Positions 32,075 through 42,500 of a DNA stretch of 47,277 nt are shown here, in pieces. Numbering within the stretch: position 1 is the first letter of the stretch; each line of letters starts with the position of its first letter. The position numbers were made by a program, and so were the translations under genes. The notes under the pieces are model-generated. The model had not been told where the DNA came from and ran no database searches. It saw only the letters and a program-made list of their open reading frames with translations. Source of the DNA: Armatimonadota bacterium (GTDB lineage Bacteria; Armatimonadota; JAAZEB01); contig DUUU01000439.1 in the NCBI GenBank assembly GCA_012841485.1, positions 1-47,277 on the forward strand, given 5' to 3'.

Positions 32075-32842
32075 CTACCGGCGCAGGTTCCAGGCCTCGG
32101 TGGCGTACCTGGCATCCCGGAGCTGGCGGGCAGACTCCTGTTCCCGTGGCGTGAGGTTGCCAGGCTGCAGGGTCACTCCCAGCGCCTCGGCGAATCCGGC
32201 GGCCAGTGCCTCGGCCACCTCTTCCCACTCCGGGCGCCGGCCCAGCGCGCTCGTCAGATCCGTGGCATGGGGGGGAGCGCCCGGTTCGCACCAGAAGCCG
32301 GAGGGGTCCACGAGACGGAGGGGCAGCGCACCATGCTGCAAGACAACGCCGTCACGGCGCACCTGGGCGCTGCCGCAGATCTTCAATCCATTCACCACCA
32401 GATCGCACGATGCGGCGGCCGCGAAGCAGTTGGCTCCCGAAGGCCCCGGGTGCGCGCGCTGGCCGGGGGCCAGATGCGCCTCCAGACCCAGGCGGCGCAG
32501 TCCGGCGACCAGGCCCTCCGAGAGGATGCGGTAGGCCTCAAGAACGCCAGCGCCGGCAAAGGCCCGCTCGGTGATCACGATGCTGTAGGTGACCTCGTCG
32601 GCATGTAAGACGCCTCGCCCCCCGGTCAACCGGCGCACCACGTCGACGCCCGCGCGTGCGCACGCTTCCAGGTCAATATCGCGCCGGGCGCGCTGAAAGT
32701 AGCCGATGGAGATCGCGGGCGGGTTCCAGGCGTAGAGGCGCAGCGTCGGGGGGACCTCGCCGGCGGCGTGCGCGCGCAGAACCGCCTCATCCACGGCCAT
32801 GTTGGTGAAGCCGTCCTCCGGCGCGCACCGGAGGAGGCGCAT
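32075..32842 (-). CDS. lipM: Octanoyl-[GcvH]:protein / ACP octanoyltransferase LipM
   Basis: LipM moves octanoate from acyl carrier protein to GcvH, the first step of lipoate synthesis in Gram-positive-type bacteria. It has the biotin/lipoate protein ligase fold: NMAVDEAVL at the N-terminus, RRLTGGRGVLHADEVTYS, the catalytic C139 in GANCFAA, and K154 in NGLKICGSAQ. Length is 255 residues. Start: ATG at 32842, five bases after AGGTGG and matching family N-termini; the frame reaches back to 32920, overlapping gcvPB. It is the last gene of the gcv operon, and GcvH, its acceptor, is encoded three genes upstream. The lipA gene is not in the window. Confidence 0.92.
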   Translation of the reverse strand: MRLLRCAPEDGFTNMAVDEAVLRAHAAGEVPPTLRLYAWNPPAISIGYFQRARRDIDLEACARAGVDVVRRLTGGRGVLHADEVTYSIVITERAFAGAGVLEAYRILSEGLVAGLRRLGLEAHLAPGQRAHPGPSGANCFAAAASCDLVVNGLKICGSAQVRRDGVVLQHGALPLRLVDPSGFWCEPGAPPHATDLTSALGRRPEWEEVAEALAAGFAEALGVTLQPGNLTPREQESARQLRDARYATEAWNLRR

Positions 32843-32912
32843 CGTACCCACCTGCGCGAGTGATGATACGGCGTGGCCTCTATCCGGAAGCGTCCCGCCA
32901 GGCGCGGGAGAG

Positions 32913-34379
32913 TCACTCATCGGCGGTCCAGCGCAGGTTTGGGTGGCGAGCGGCGGCGACCTCGTCCACGCGGCTCACTGGGACGGTGACGAAGGGCGTT
33001 GCGTGCGGGGCATCGCGAACGACTTGTGGCTGCTCGCGGACCTCGCGCGCGATCTGGCGCATCGCCTCTGCGAACGCGTCGAGAGTCTCGATGCTCTCCG
33101 TCTCCGTCGGCTCAATCATGAGCGCCTCGCGCACGATGAGGGGGAAATACATCGTGGGCGGGTGGAACCCATGGTCGATGAGGCGCTTGGCGATATCCAG
33201 GGCGCGCACGCCCTTCTCTGCCTGTTGCTGCGCCGAGGCGACAAACTCGTGCATGCAGCGGTCGCCGTAGGGGACCTCGTAGTCGTCTTTGAGGAGAGCC
33301 AGGAGGTAGTTGGCGTTGAGCACCGCGTTTTCGGCGACGAGGCGCAGGCCCTCGGGGCCCAGGGAGCGGAGGTAGGTGTAGGCGCGCACCAGGTTGCCGA
33401 AGTTGCCGTAGAAGGTGTGCATCCGTCCGATGCTCCGCGGGTGTTCCTCGGAGAGCGCGTACGCGCCCTCTCGCTGCACCACGCGGGGCACGGGGAGGAA
33501 GGGCTCCAGGCATGCCTTCGCAGCCACGGCCGCGGCGCCCGGCCCGCCGCCCCCATGCGGCGTGCTGAACGTCTTGTGCAGGTTGAAATGCATCACATCG
33601 AAGCCGAGGTCACCCGGGCGCGCGATCCCAAGAATGGCGTTCATGTTGGCGCCATCCAGGTAGACCAGGCCGCCTCCCTCGTGGACGATGCGCGTCACCT
33701 CCAGCACTTCATCCTCGAAGAGGCCCAGGGTGTTGGGGTTGGTGAGCATCAACGCGGCAACGCGCGAGTCCATCTGCGCCCGAAGCTGGTCCAGATCCAC
33801 GCGGCCACGGTTGTTCGAGGGCACGCTGGTAATCGTATAGCCGCAGCGCGCCGCCGTCGCCGGGTTGGTGCCGTGCGAGGAGTCGGGCACCAGAATGCGC
33901 GTGCGCGCGGTGTCGCCCCGCTCCAGGTGGTAGGCGCGGATCATCAGCAGGCCTGTCAGCTCGCCTTGGGCACCGGCCGCGGGCTGCACCGTGACCGCAT
34001 CCATGCCGGCGATCTCCGCCAGCATCTCCTGAAGCTCGTAGAGCAGCTGGAGCGCGCCCTGGCTGTGTTCCTCGCCGGCGAGGGGGTGGGCCGTCGCAAC
34101 CCCCGGGAGCGCGGCGGCTGCCTCGTTGACCCTCGGATTGTACTTCATCGTGCAAGAGCCAAGGGGATAGAAGCCCATATCCACGCCGTAGTTCATGCGC
34201 GACAGCCGGGTGAAGTGGCGCACCACCTGTGACTCGGATACCTCGGGCAACGGCAGGTCGTGCCGGATCTGCCCGGCAGGGAGGAGCTCCTCGATGGGAC
34301 GCTCCGGCACATCACACGCCGGGAGCGAGAACGCCACCCGGCCAGGACGGCTCAGCTCGAAGATCAACGGCTCGGACAA
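32913..34379 (-). CDS. gcvPB: Glycine dehydrogenase (decarboxylating) subunit 2
   Basis: This is the PLP-bearing half of the split P-protein, which decarboxylates glycine and passes the aminomethyl group to lipoyl-GcvH. The PLP lysine is K269 ([17 protein letters not shown]); [25 protein letters not shown] and the GANMNAILG motif are also present. Length is 488 residues, normal. Translation starts with TTG at 34379, behind GGAG at a six-base spacing, inside the 3' end of gcvPA (16-base overlap), so the two halves are made in step. Confidence 0.96.
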   Translation of the reverse strand: MSEPLIFELSRPGRVAFSLPACDVPERPIEELLPAGQIRHDLPLPEVSESQVVRHFTRLSRMNYGVDMGFYPLGSCTMKYNPRVNEAAAALPGVATAHPLAGEEHSQGALQLLYELQEMLAEIAGMDAVTVQPAAGAQGELTGLLMIRAYHLERGDTARTRILVPDSSHGTNPATAARCGYTITSVPSNNRGRVDLDQLRAQMDSRVAALMLTNPNTLGLFEDEVLEVTRIVHEGGGLVYLDGANMNAILGIARPGDLGFDVMHFNLHKTFSTPHGGGGPGAAAVAAKACLEPFLPVPRVVQREGAYALSEEHPRSIGRMHTFYGNFGNLVRAYTYLRSLGPEGLRLVAENAVLNANYLLALLKDDYEVPYGDRCMHEFVASAQQQAEKGVRALDIAKRLIDHGFHPPTMYFPLIVREALMIEPTETESIETLDAFAEAMRQIAREVREQPQVVRDAPHATPFVTVPVSRVDEVAAARHPNLRWTADE

Positions 34380-35734
34380 AGCAAGCTCCGTTCGCTGTCG
34401 CCCGCGGCCACGGCGACCATCGTATCGATCTGCTCACGCGTGCGCTGCTCCGTGACGCACAGGAGCGTGGCACCCTCCAGTTCCGGGGAGATCCGGCCCA
34501 GGTCCAGGCCTCCCAGAATGCCCGCCGCGCGTAAGCGGTCGTTGAGCGCGGCGACCGGATCCGGCGCCTTCAGCGCGAACTCCTTGAAGAAGGGGCGGGA
34601 GAAGAGCGTGGTAAACCCGGCCTCGGCTTGCAGGCGGGAATGGGCATAGTGGGCCTTCTGCAGGCACAGCTCGGCGGCACGGCGAAGCCCCTGCTTTCCA
34701 AGCGTGCAGAGGTACACAGTCGCCGCCAGGGCGTTAAGCGCCTGGTTTGTGCAGATGTTGGAGGAGGCCTTTTCACGCCGAATGTGCTGCTCGCGGGCCT
34801 GCAGCGTCAGGCAAAAACTGACGCGGCCATCGTGGTCGGTGGTCGCGCCTACCAGCCGGCCGGGCAGATTGCGCAAGAGGCGGCTCCGGCAGGCCATCAG
34901 GCCAAGGAGGGGGCCGCCAAAGCTGAGCGGGTTGCCCAGAGACTGGCCTTCGGCCACCACGATATCGGCACCGAACTCACCTGGGGGCGCTAGCAAACCA
35001 AGACTGATCGGGTCGACCGCGGCGATGGCAAGCGCGCCCACCTGGTGTGCCGCGTCACACAACTCGCGGGCGTCTTCCAGGCAGCCGTAGAAATTGGGGT
35101 GCTGGAAGAGCACGGCAGCCGTGCGCTCATCCAATTCCCGATCCAGTGCTTCTCGATCCACGCCGCCATCGGAAGCCTGGGGGATCTCCACCAGATCGTA
35201 CGGAAGCGGCGCGAGGTAGGTGGCGACCACGTGCTGGAAGTAGGGGTGTACGGTGCGTGGCAGGATGAAGCGGTTGCGTCGCGTGGCCGCGCCCGCCATG
35301 ATGGCCGCTTCCGCAAGCGCCGTGGCGCCATCGTACATCGACGCGTTCGCCGCTTCCATGCCGGTCAGCTGGCAGACGAGGGTCTGATACTCGTAGATTG
35401 ACTGGAGCAGGCCCTGGCTGATCTCTGCCTGGTACGGGGTGTACGCCGTTAGAAACTCCGTGCGCCCGACGAGCGCGGGCACGACCGCGGGAATGTAATG
35501 GTCGTACACCCCGGCACCAAGGAAGCAACAGTATTCAGCCGCGCCCATGGTACGCGCGGCGAGATCCCCGAGATGCGCGAGTAGCTCGGGCTCGGAGAGT
35601 GCCGGCGGCAGGCGGAGGGAGCCCTGAACGCGCCCCTCCTGGGGCACCTCCGCGAAGAGCGCCTCCACGCTGGGGGCCCCGATGCGACGGAGCATCTCCC
35701 GCCGGTCTTCCTCGGTTCCAGGCAGGAATCGCAC
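34364..35734 (-). CDS. gcvPA: Glycine dehydrogenase (decarboxylating) subunit 1
   Basis: This is the N-terminal half of the split P-protein, forming the alpha2beta2 enzyme with GcvPB. Typical segments are [48 protein letters not shown] and [19 protein letters not shown]. Length is 456 residues. I place the start at the GTG at 35734 ([15 protein letters not shown]), eight bases after the gcvH stop; the open frame runs up to 35812 inside gcvH. It overlaps gcvPB by 16 bases. Confidence 0.95.
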   Translation of the reverse strand: MRFLPGTEEDRREMLRRIGAPSVEALFAEVPQEGRVQGSLRLPPALSEPELLAHLGDLAARTMGAAEYCCFLGAGVYDHYIPAVVPALVGRTEFLTAYTPYQAEISQGLLQSIYEYQTLVCQLTGMEAANASMYDGATALAEAAIMAGAATRRNRFILPRTVHPYFQHVVATYLAPLPYDLVEIPQASDGGVDREALDRELDERTAAVLFQHPNFYGCLEDARELCDAAHQVGALAIAAVDPISLGLLAPPGEFGADIVVAEGQSLGNPLSFGGPLLGLMACRSRLLRNLPGRLVGATTDHDGRVSFCLTLQAREQHIRREKASSNICTNQALNALAATVYLCTLGKQGLRRAAELCLQKAHYAHSRLQAEAGFTTLFSRPFFKEFALKAPDPVAALNDRLRAAGILGGLDLGRISPELEGATLLCVTEQRTREQIDTMVAVAAGDSERSLLCPSR

Positions 35735-35741
35735 GCTAAAC

Positions 35742-36128
35742 CTAGCCTTCCTCTTCAACAAATGCCTGATACTGCTCCGCGGTGAGCAGATCCCGGACCT
35801 CGCCGGGATCATCCATGCGCACGATGATCATCCACCCGGCGGTATAGGGATCCTCGTTCACGGTCTCAGGCGTATCTACCAGCTCCTCGTTCACCTCGAC
35901 GACCTCGCCGCCGACAGGGGCAAGCAGCTCCGAGACGGCCTTGACCGACTCGACAGAGCCGAAGGCCTCCTCCTGCTGGAGGGTGCGCCCGACTTCCGGC
36001 AACTCAATATAGACGACATCGCCGAGCTGATCCTGGGCATAGTCCGTGATGCCGATGGTGGCAAGGTCACCTTCCACGCGCACCCACTCGTGTGACTTCG
36101 CGTATTTCAGTTCCGGTGGCAGATTCAT
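35742..36128 (-). CDS. gcvH: Glycine cleavage system H protein
   Basis: GcvH carries the aminomethyl group on a lipoyl arm between P, T and L proteins, and accepts octanoate from LipM. The lipoylation site is K63 in [40 protein letters not shown] and the late [11 protein letters not shown] are conserved. Length is 128 residues. AAGGAGATAGCC precedes the ATG. The gap to gcvT is 72 bases, the widest in the operon. No lipoamide dehydrogenase (L protein) gene is in the operon. Confidence 0.96.
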   Translation of the reverse strand: MNLPPELKYAKSHEWVRVEGDLATIGITDYAQDQLGDVVYIELPEVGRTLQQEEAFGSVESVKAVSELLAPVGGEVVEVNEELVDTPETVNEDPYTAGWMIIVRMDDPGEVRDLLTAEQYQAFVEEEG

Positions 36129-36200
36129 GGCTATCTCCTTCAGGGTTCCAAGATTTGGGAACAGCGTTCCACGCTTTCCGAGCGCGAGAGCGCCGGGAGT

Positions 36201-37286
36201 TCAACGTTTCCGTTGGACAAAAGGCAGCGAGGCGACGCGCGCGCGGCGGCGCCTGCCGCGGAGCTCCACCCAAGCGGATCGGTCCGGCACCGCCTCCGCG
36301 GGAGGAAGGTAAGCCAGCGCGATTCCCCGGTCGAGCGCTGGTGAAAACGTTCCACTGGTGACGACCCCGGTGGCTTCCGTATCGGTTCCGACCGGCGCTC
36401 CCTGGCGGGGAATGGCCGCCTCCTCCATGACGAGCCCCGTGAGGCGACGGGTGGGCGGGGTGGAGCGGGCATCCAGCACGGCCTCGCGCCCGACAAAATC
36501 GCCCTTATCCAGATTCACGGCCCACATCAGCCCGGCCTCTACCGGATTCGTCTCCTCGTTCACTTCGTGACCGTAGAGCGCGTTGCCTGCCTCGATCCGC
36601 AGAACGTCGCGCGCGCCCAACCCGCAGGGGAGCAGCCCGTTGTCACGACCGGCATCCAGCAGGCGCTCCCATAGCCCGAGGGCCTTCTCGGTCGGGCAGA
36701 AGAACTCCAGGCCATCTTCCCCCGTGTAGCCGGTGCGCGACGTGATCACTTCGGCGCCGTCGAAGTCCCATTGGGCAAAGCCGAAGCGGCGAAGGGGGGC
36801 GAAGTCCTGACCGGTAGCCGCGCCGGCGATCTCTAGCGCGCGCGGGCCCTGCAGGGCCAGGATGGCGACCGCGCCGAAATGGGGCGTGACCTGCACTCCG
36901 GGGCTGACGTGCTCTTGGATCCACTGGAGGTCGCGGCTGGCATTGGCGGCGTTCGCCACCACCCACAGGTCGTCGGGCGCCAGCGAGTAGATCAACAGGT
37001 CATCGAGCAACCCCCCGTTGGGGGCGAGCATCAAGCCATAGCGCACCCGGCCGGGGGGGAGATCGCGCACGGCACACGTCACCAGGCGCTCTAGCTCCGC
37101 GCGCGCGTCGGTACCGCGGAGCTGGAGGACGCCCATATGACTCACATCAAAGAGGCCGGCCGCCTGCCGTACGGCGCGCGCTTCATCCAGGATGCCCGAA
37201 TAAGAGACAGGCATCTCCCATCCCGCGAACTCGACCAGGGTGGCGCCGAGCCGGCGGTGTTCGGCATAAAGTGCTGTGTGTTTCAT
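36201..37286 (-). CDS. gcvT: Aminomethyltransferase (glycine cleavage T protein)
   Basis: GcvT transfers the methylene group from lipoyl-GcvH to tetrahydrofolate, releasing ammonia. The N-terminus TALYAEHRRLGATLVEFAGWEMPVSY, the folate-site FDVSHMG, RTGYTGEDGLEFF and the LRIEAGNALYGHEVNEETNPVEAGL stretch are all diagnostic (in pieces). Length is 361 residues. The ATG overlaps the STAS gene stop by 4 bases (ATGA), so expression of the cleavage system is coupled to translation of the STAS protein. Confidence 0.95.
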   Translation of the reverse strand: MKHTALYAEHRRLGATLVEFAGWEMPVSYSGILDEARAVRQAAGLFDVSHMGVLQLRGTDARAELERLVTCAVRDLPPGRVRYGLMLAPNGGLLDDLLIYSLAPDDLWVVANAANASRDLQWIQEHVSPGVQVTPHFGAVAILALQGPRALEIAGAATGQDFAPLRRFGFAQWDFDGAEVITSRTGYTGEDGLEFFCPTEKALGLWERLLDAGRDNGLLPCGLGARDVLRIEAGNALYGHEVNEETNPVEAGLMWAVNLDKGDFVGREAVLDARSTPPTRRLTGLVMEEAAIPRQGAPVGTDTEATGVVTSGTFSPALDRGIALAYLPPAEAVPDRSAWVELRGRRRRARVASLPFVQRKR

Positions 37287-37645
37287 GAGTTTCCGGCAGC
37301 CGCTGGCGTCACGTGCTTCAGCGCCTCCTCGTTCGTCTTGTGGATGGCGAAGATCTTGGAGAGACCGGTGATATCGAACACCTTCTGAATTTCTGGGTTC
37401 ACGCAGACCAGGCGCAAGCTCCCACCGTGCTCGACCAAGCGCTTCAGACCGCCCACCAGCGTTCCGAGGCCAACGCTGTCGATAAAGTCCACCTTCTCCA
37501 AGTTGATGATGAGCGCCCGCGCCCCCTCCTCAACCAGACGCACGACCGTATCTCGCAGTTCCAGCGAGGTATAGGCGTCGAGTTCGCCGGCAAGGGTGAG
37601 GATGGTCGCGTTGTCCACACGGCTGATGTCGATGGTCAAGTTCAT
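37283..37645 (-). CDS. STAS-domain anti-sigma-factor antagonist (RsbV/SpoIIAA-like)
   Basis: A 120-residue single-domain STAS protein. The pattern is complete: LTLAGELDAYTSLELRDTVVRL, then ALIINLEKVDFIDSVGLGTLVGG with the phosphorylatable S57, then LRLVCVNPEIQKVFDITGLSKIF. Such proteins release a sigma factor or other partner from an RsbW-type kinase when unphosphorylated. It heads the gcv operon, coupled to gcvT by an ATGA overlap; a link between partner switching and glycine cleavage is unusual, and its kinase is not adjacent. The ATG follows GAGGGGAGACCAGGAGCC. Confidence 0.93.
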   Translation of the reverse strand: MNLTIDISRVDNATILTLAGELDAYTSLELRDTVVRLVEEGARALIINLEKVDFIDSVGLGTLVGGLKRLVEHGGSLRLVCVNPEIQKVFDITGLSKIFAIHKTNEEALKHVTPAAAGNS

Positions 37646-37883
37646 GGCTCCTGGTCTCCCCTCTCATTCAAACTGTTTTCCCAGAAGCACGGCCCTATCA
37701 CGTGATCGAGCAACTCCGGAGTGGCCCGCCCCCAGGCGGCGCTGCGTCGCGACGCGATGGCCTGGAGGCACTGACAGCGATCACCGCCACGGTGGAATCG
37801 AGTGGGAGAGCAAGTACGAACACTGTGAGGCCTCCCTCTGCGACGGCCCTCGCGGGCGACACGCACCGCTTGATTTTACCACA

Positions 37884-38096
37884 CTACCCCGTTAGTGAAA
37901 CGTGGTCCCTGCGGGGATGGACTTCTTCCGTCCGATGAGGCCGCCTCTGCCCCTCGCGGCCTCCATCTGCCGGTGCCATTCCATCACCCGGCAGATGCGG
38001 TGCCGCTCGCTCTTGCTCCCGTTGCCGAAACGCCCACTCTCTCCTGCATAGGTTATCCTTCAGCAGGCGCTCGAACTCCTGGCGGCCGACTCGCAC
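37884..38096 (-). CDS. Possible short leader gene, perhaps frameshifted
   Basis: A GTG at 38096 stands four bases after TAGGAG and 15 bases after the -10 box of a good promoter, and opens a 70-codon frame beginning VRVGRQEFERLLKDNLCRREW. After about residue 30 this frame becomes an unconvincing Pro/Arg/Gly mixture, while the +1 frame reads ERHRICRVMEWHRQMEAARG and ends after KKSIPAGTTFH at a TAA (37892-37894). A single-base indel near 38010 would join the two into a smooth, charged protein of about 67 residues. I do not recognise it. It may be a real small gene with a frameshift, or chance overlap with an RNA structure. Confidence 0.3.
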   Translation of the reverse strand: MRVGRQEFERLLKDNLCRREWAFRQREQERAAPHLPGDGMAPADGGREGQRRPHRTEEVHPRRDHVSLTG

Positions 38097-38110
38097 CCGG
38101 CTCCTACTTC

Positions 38111-38139
38111 ATTCTAGCACCCGGAAAGAGGGGCGTCAA
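38111..38139 (-). promoter_or_regulatory. Promoter of the STAS-gcv operon region
   Basis: On the minus strand, TTGACG (38139-38134) and TAGAAT (38116-38111) are 17 bases apart, each with one mismatch. Transcription would begin near 38104. Confidence 0.68.
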
Positions 38140-38291
38140 GAGTGGCGCCCGGTGATCGAGAGGCGCTGAAGCGGCCCTGCCCAACTGCAGGCCGGGAGAC
38201 CGGCAGGAATGCGGGCGCGCTTGCGGTAATCCTCAGACAGCACGGCCGCGGGACCGGCTGGCGGCACGCTGCAATGTGAGGAGTGGAGCTT

Positions 38292-39332
38292 ATGTCGGAC
38301 AAGGTGAGAATCGCCTTTGTTGGCTGCGGGGGCCATGCCTCGGGGGCGCTCTACCCGCAGTTTGCGCGGATCGCGGAGATCGACCTGGTGGCGGTGGTCG
38401 ACCAGATCGAGGAGAAGCGACTGGTGGCGCAGCGCACCTGGGGCGCGCGCCGCGCCTATGCCAGCGTCGAGGAGATGCTCGACAAGGAGAAGCCCGAAGG
38501 AGTGTGCATCTCTGGCCCTCCACAGATGCACTACGAGGTGGGCCTGCAGGTGTTGGAGCGGGGCATCCCCATCTTTGTGGAGAAGCCGTCCGCAATCGAC
38601 TTTCAGCACGCCTATGACCTGGCGGAGGCCGCGCGCAAGGCCGGCACCTTCGGGATGACCGCCTTCATGAAGCGGTTTGCGACGGCCTACGAGAAGGCGA
38701 AGGAGATCACCCAGCGCGAGGAGTTTGGGCCGGTCTCGATGGTGAGCGTGCGCTACACCCATGGCGCCTACCCCTCCATCTGGGGAATCGAGGATCGCGC
38801 CCTCGTCTGCCTCATCGGCAACCAGTGCCACGCCTTCGATCTGGCCCGCTACTTCGGAGGCGATGTGACGGAGCTCTACGCCCGCCTCTGTGACCGTGGC
38901 GAGGGCTGCTTCGCCTTCGCCGTCACCCTCCAGTTCGAAAACGGCGCGGTCGGCCTGCTCAATAGCAACGCCACGGATGATCCGAGTTGGAACATTCGCG
39001 AGACGCTGAACGTCTCTGGCCTCCTCTGCAGCGTGGATGTCGAGGATATGATCCACGTGAACTACCGCCCGCGCGAGCGATGGGCGCCGGAGTTGGGGCC
39101 GTGGCGCGAGGGACTGTACGCGCTGCCGCACGCCGTCTCCTACGGCCTGGGCGGGCGCTGGCTGGGCTACGAGGGCGAGCTGCGTCACTTCGCGCAGTGC
39201 ATTCGCGGAGAGGTGGAGAACCGCTCCTCGCTCTACGACGGCGCCGCCTCGCTCGCCATCGCCGAGGCGATCTGGGAGAGCGCCAAGAGCGGCAAGCCGG
39301 TCCGGCCCAAATCCCACAAGCCAGGGCAGTAG
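38292..39332 (+). CDS. Gfo/Idh/MocA-family oxidoreductase
   Basis: A 346-residue NAD(P)-dependent sugar or polyol oxidoreductase. The Rossmann domain begins with IAFVGCGGHASGAL and binds the cofactor; the family's EKP motif is at VEKPSA (about residue 98). The C-terminal half has the usual open beta sheet, with GNQCHAFDLARYF where the catalytic His often lies. The ATG at 38292 is used, with GGAG three bases upstream of CTT and GAGGAG further up. It precedes an alpha-mannosidase gene by 214 bases, which suggests a role in sugar breakdown. The substrate cannot be predicted. Confidence 0.88.
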   Translation: MSDKVRIAFVGCGGHASGALYPQFARIAEIDLVAVVDQIEEKRLVAQRTWGARRAYASVEEMLDKEKPEGVCISGPPQMHYEVGLQVLERGIPIFVEKPSAIDFQHAYDLAEAARKAGTFGMTAFMKRFATAYEKAKEITQREEFGPVSMVSVRYTHGAYPSIWGIEDRALVCLIGNQCHAFDLARYFGGDVTELYARLCDRGEGCFAFAVTLQFENGAVGLLNSNATDDPSWNIRETLNVSGLLCSVDVEDMIHVNYRPRERWAPELGPWREGLYALPHAVSYGLGGRWLGYEGELRHFAQCIRGEVENRSSLYDGAASLAIAEAIWESAKSGKPVRPKSHKPGQ

Positions 39333-39347
39333 GTTTCGCTTCGCGGG

Positions 39348-39381
39348 CGGGCAGGGTGCGGCGCCGCGCCTTGCCTGCCCG
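39348..39381 (+). terminator. Hairpin after the oxidoreductase gene
   Basis: CGGGCAGG (39348-39355) and CCTGCCCG (39374-39381) pair perfectly; the loop includes GCGGCGCCGC, itself palindromic. It lies 15 bases after the stop codon. No T-run follows. Confidence 0.5.
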
Positions 39382-39546
39382 GAGCTCTGGTCCAGCCGGG
39401 GGGAGAGCAGGTGGGGCCAGCAAGGTCCTGCCGGAGGCTTTCCCCTGCCGGGCAGCCGTGGGAGGAGCGCGCTCGGGAGCGCCGAACCGGTATCGGGAAC
39501 GACGAGGGCATCCCTCCACCGCCTGCCCGGATTGCCGAGGAAGCGT

Positions 39547-42500
39547 ATGCTCAAACACCCGCAACTCACCGCCCAGCGCCTCGAGCGCTGCCTGAACAAC
39601 GAGATTCGGCCCCATATCTACCAGGATCTCACGCCGCTGGAGGTTGCTGTCTTCCAGTGTCCGGATCCGATCCCGTACTCCGAGGCGATGCGCCAGGAGT
39701 ATCGCACCGTCTCCCCTGGCTTCCGGTGGGGGCCGGTATGGTCCACGGCGTGGTTTCGCCTGCGCGGCGCCATCCCCGAGGCGTTTGCCGGCCATGAGGT
39801 CGTGGCCCTGATCGACACCTCCTCCGAGGCGCTCGTGTGGGATGGCGATAGCCCTGGCCAGGGTCTGGATGCCAACCGCTCGGATTACCTTCTTGCGGAG
39901 CGCGGCGTCGCCGGCCAGCCGGTGGAGTTATACGTTGAAGCCGCGGGCAACCACCTTTTCGGCATCTCCGCCATGGGCGAGACCAGCGGCCTTGCGCGCG
40001 TGCCAGAGCCGTTCGAGCTGCGGCAGGCTCACCTTGCGCGCTTCGACCGGGCGCATTGGGACCTCTTCAACGACTTTCGCGTGCTCCTGGATCTGATGAA
40101 GGCCCTGCCCAAGGGCGACCCACGCAAAGCACAACTCCTCTATGACCTGAACGAGAGCACCAACCGCTACCTGACAGGGCAAGGACCCGAGGCAGCCCGC
40201 GAGGCATTGGCACAGGCACTCTCGCTGCCAGCGCGCGCGTCCAGCACGCGGGTGAGCGCCATCGGGCACGCGCACATCGACGTCGCCTGGCTGTGGCCCC
40301 TGCGTGAGACGGTTCGCAAGTGCGCGCGCACCTTCTCCACGGCCCTGCGCTATATGGAACGCTACCCCAACTATAGGTTTGGGCAGAGCCAGCCGCAGCT
40401 CTATGCTTTCACGAAGGAGCACTATCCGAAGCTGTACGCGCGCATTAAAGAAGCCGTGGCTGCCGGGCAGTGGGAGCCCGTTGGCGCGATGTGGGTCGAG
40501 GCCGACTGCAACCTCTCCTCCGGCGAGAGCCTGGTCCGCCAGGTGGTGCATGGGAAACGCTTCTTCATGGAGGAGTTCGGTTTCGAGACAGACGTGCTCT
40601 ACCTGCCCGATGTCTTCGGCTACTCCGCGGCGCTGCCGCAGATCCTGCGGAAGGCGCGCGTTCCCTACTTCATGACGCAGAAGATCTCCTGGAACCAGTT
40701 CAACCAGTTCCCGCACCACACGTTCCTGTGGCAGGGGATCGACGGCACCCGGGTCTTCTCTCACTTCCTGCCGGCGAATAGCTACAACAGCGTCTACACC
40801 CCGGAGGAGCTGCGCCGGGGCGAAGCCACCTTCAAAGAGGCCGACCGTGCCCGGTCGTGGCTCTACCTCTTTGGCTACGGCGATGGCGGAGGCGGCCCAA
40901 CCAAGGAGATGCTGGAGGCGGCGGAGCGTGTCAAGAACCTGGATGGCGTGCCGCGGGTGGAGCAGGAGTTGGCGCGCGACTTCTTCCGGCGCGCCGAGGC
41001 CGAGGCCAAGGACCTGCCCCTCTGGGTTGGCGAGCTCTATCTGGAGCTTCATCGGGGCACCTACACGACTCAGGCGCACAACAAGCGCATGAACCGGCGC
41101 TGCGAGTTGCTGCTCCGCGACGCCGAGTTCTTTGCCGCGATCCGGCCCCGCGCGATGGCGAGCTACCCGGCCGCCACGCTCGACCGGTGCTGGAAGCTCG
41201 TGCTCCTCAACCAGTTCCATGATGTGCTTCCAGGATCATCCATCGGCTGGGTCTATGAGGACTCGCGCAAGCAGTATGCGGAGGTCGAGCGGGAGGGCGA
41301 GGAGATCGTCACGAGCGCGCTGGCAAGCCTCTCCGAGGGGATCGATACGGCGGGCTGCCGCCAGCCGGTCGTCGTCTGGAACAGTCTGAGCCGGGCGCAC
41401 CGCGGCGCGGTCACGGTGCCGATCCAGGGGCCGACGCCCCGCTCGGTGCGAGACCCGCGCGGCCGCCTGCATCCGGTGCAGGAGACGGCCATCGCGGGCG
41501 AGCGGTATCTCCTCTTTGTCGCCGAGGCGCCGGAGCATGGCTATGCGTTGTATGATCTCTCCGATGATGAGCCAGATGCAGCCCCCACGAGGGTGAGCGT
41601 GACGGAGCGGTCGTTGGAGGATGGGCTCCTGCGCATCGAGTTGGACGAGCACGGCCTGATCGCGCGCGTTTTTGACAAGCGCCAGGGACGCGAGGTGCTG
41701 GCGCCGGGGGCGAAGGCGAATCTCCTCCAGCTCTTCGACGACCGGCCCAACAACTGGGAAGCCTGGGACATCGATGCCTTCTATGCCGAGACAGGGCGCG
41801 ACCTGACCGAGCTGAGCGAGATCCGCGTGGTGGAGGCCGGGCCGGTGCGCGGCGCCGTGGAGATCGTGCGCCGCTTCGGGGATTCCGAGATCCGCCAGCG
41901 GATCCAACTCCTGGCGGGGAGCGGCCGCGTCGATTTCGTGACGGAGGCGGAGTGGCACGAGTCCAACAAGCTCCTGAAGGTGGCGTTCCCGGTGGATCTG
42001 AACGCCAGCCGGGCGACCTTCGAGATCCAGTATGGGCACGTGGAGCGCCCCACGCACCGCAATACGTCATGGGATCTGGCCCGCTTTGAGGTGGTGGCGC
42101 ACAAGTGGGTGGATCTCAGCGAGGGAGATTATGGTGTCGCCCTTCTCAACGACTGCAAGTACGGCCACGACGTGCTGGGCAACACCCTTCGCCTCAGCCT
42201 GCTGCGCGCTCCGAAGAACCCGGACCCGAACGCCGATATGGGGCATCACTGCTTCACCTATTCGCTCTATCCCCACCCGGGAGACCTGCGCTGTGGCGAA
42301 GTGGTGGCCGAGGGCTACCGCCTGAACGTGCCACTGCGCGCGGTATCCGTGAAGCCGCGTTCGGGCGAGCTTCCCGCGGAGTGCTCTTTCTTCACGGTCG
42401 ATAACCCCAACGTCTTCGTGGAGGTGGTGAAGCGTGCGGAGAGGGAGGATGCGTGGGTGGTGCGCCTCTACGAAGCGCACAACACTCGGGGCTCGGTGGC

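Larger units (their letters stand above)
37646..38291. other. Divergent intergenic region: leader of STAS-gcv operon and upstream of oxidoreductase gene
   Basis: The promoter at 38111-38139 gives a minus-strand leader of about 460 bases before the STAS gene. It holds a possible short ORF and two consecutive hairpins: CATCTGCCGG/CCGGCAGATG (37964-37997, perfect 10-bp stem) and GAGGCCGC/GCGGCCTC (about 37938-37964, perfect 8-bp stem). The remainder, 37646-37883, shows no gene. No glycine-riboswitch core was recognised. On the plus strand no promoter for the oxidoreductase gene was found. Confidence 0.5.

Noticed and set aside
37646..38104. A glycine riboswitch was expected ahead of the STAS-gcv operon.
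   Set aside because: I read the leader on the minus strand and did not find the conserved cores of the glycine aptamer; the hairpins present do not match.
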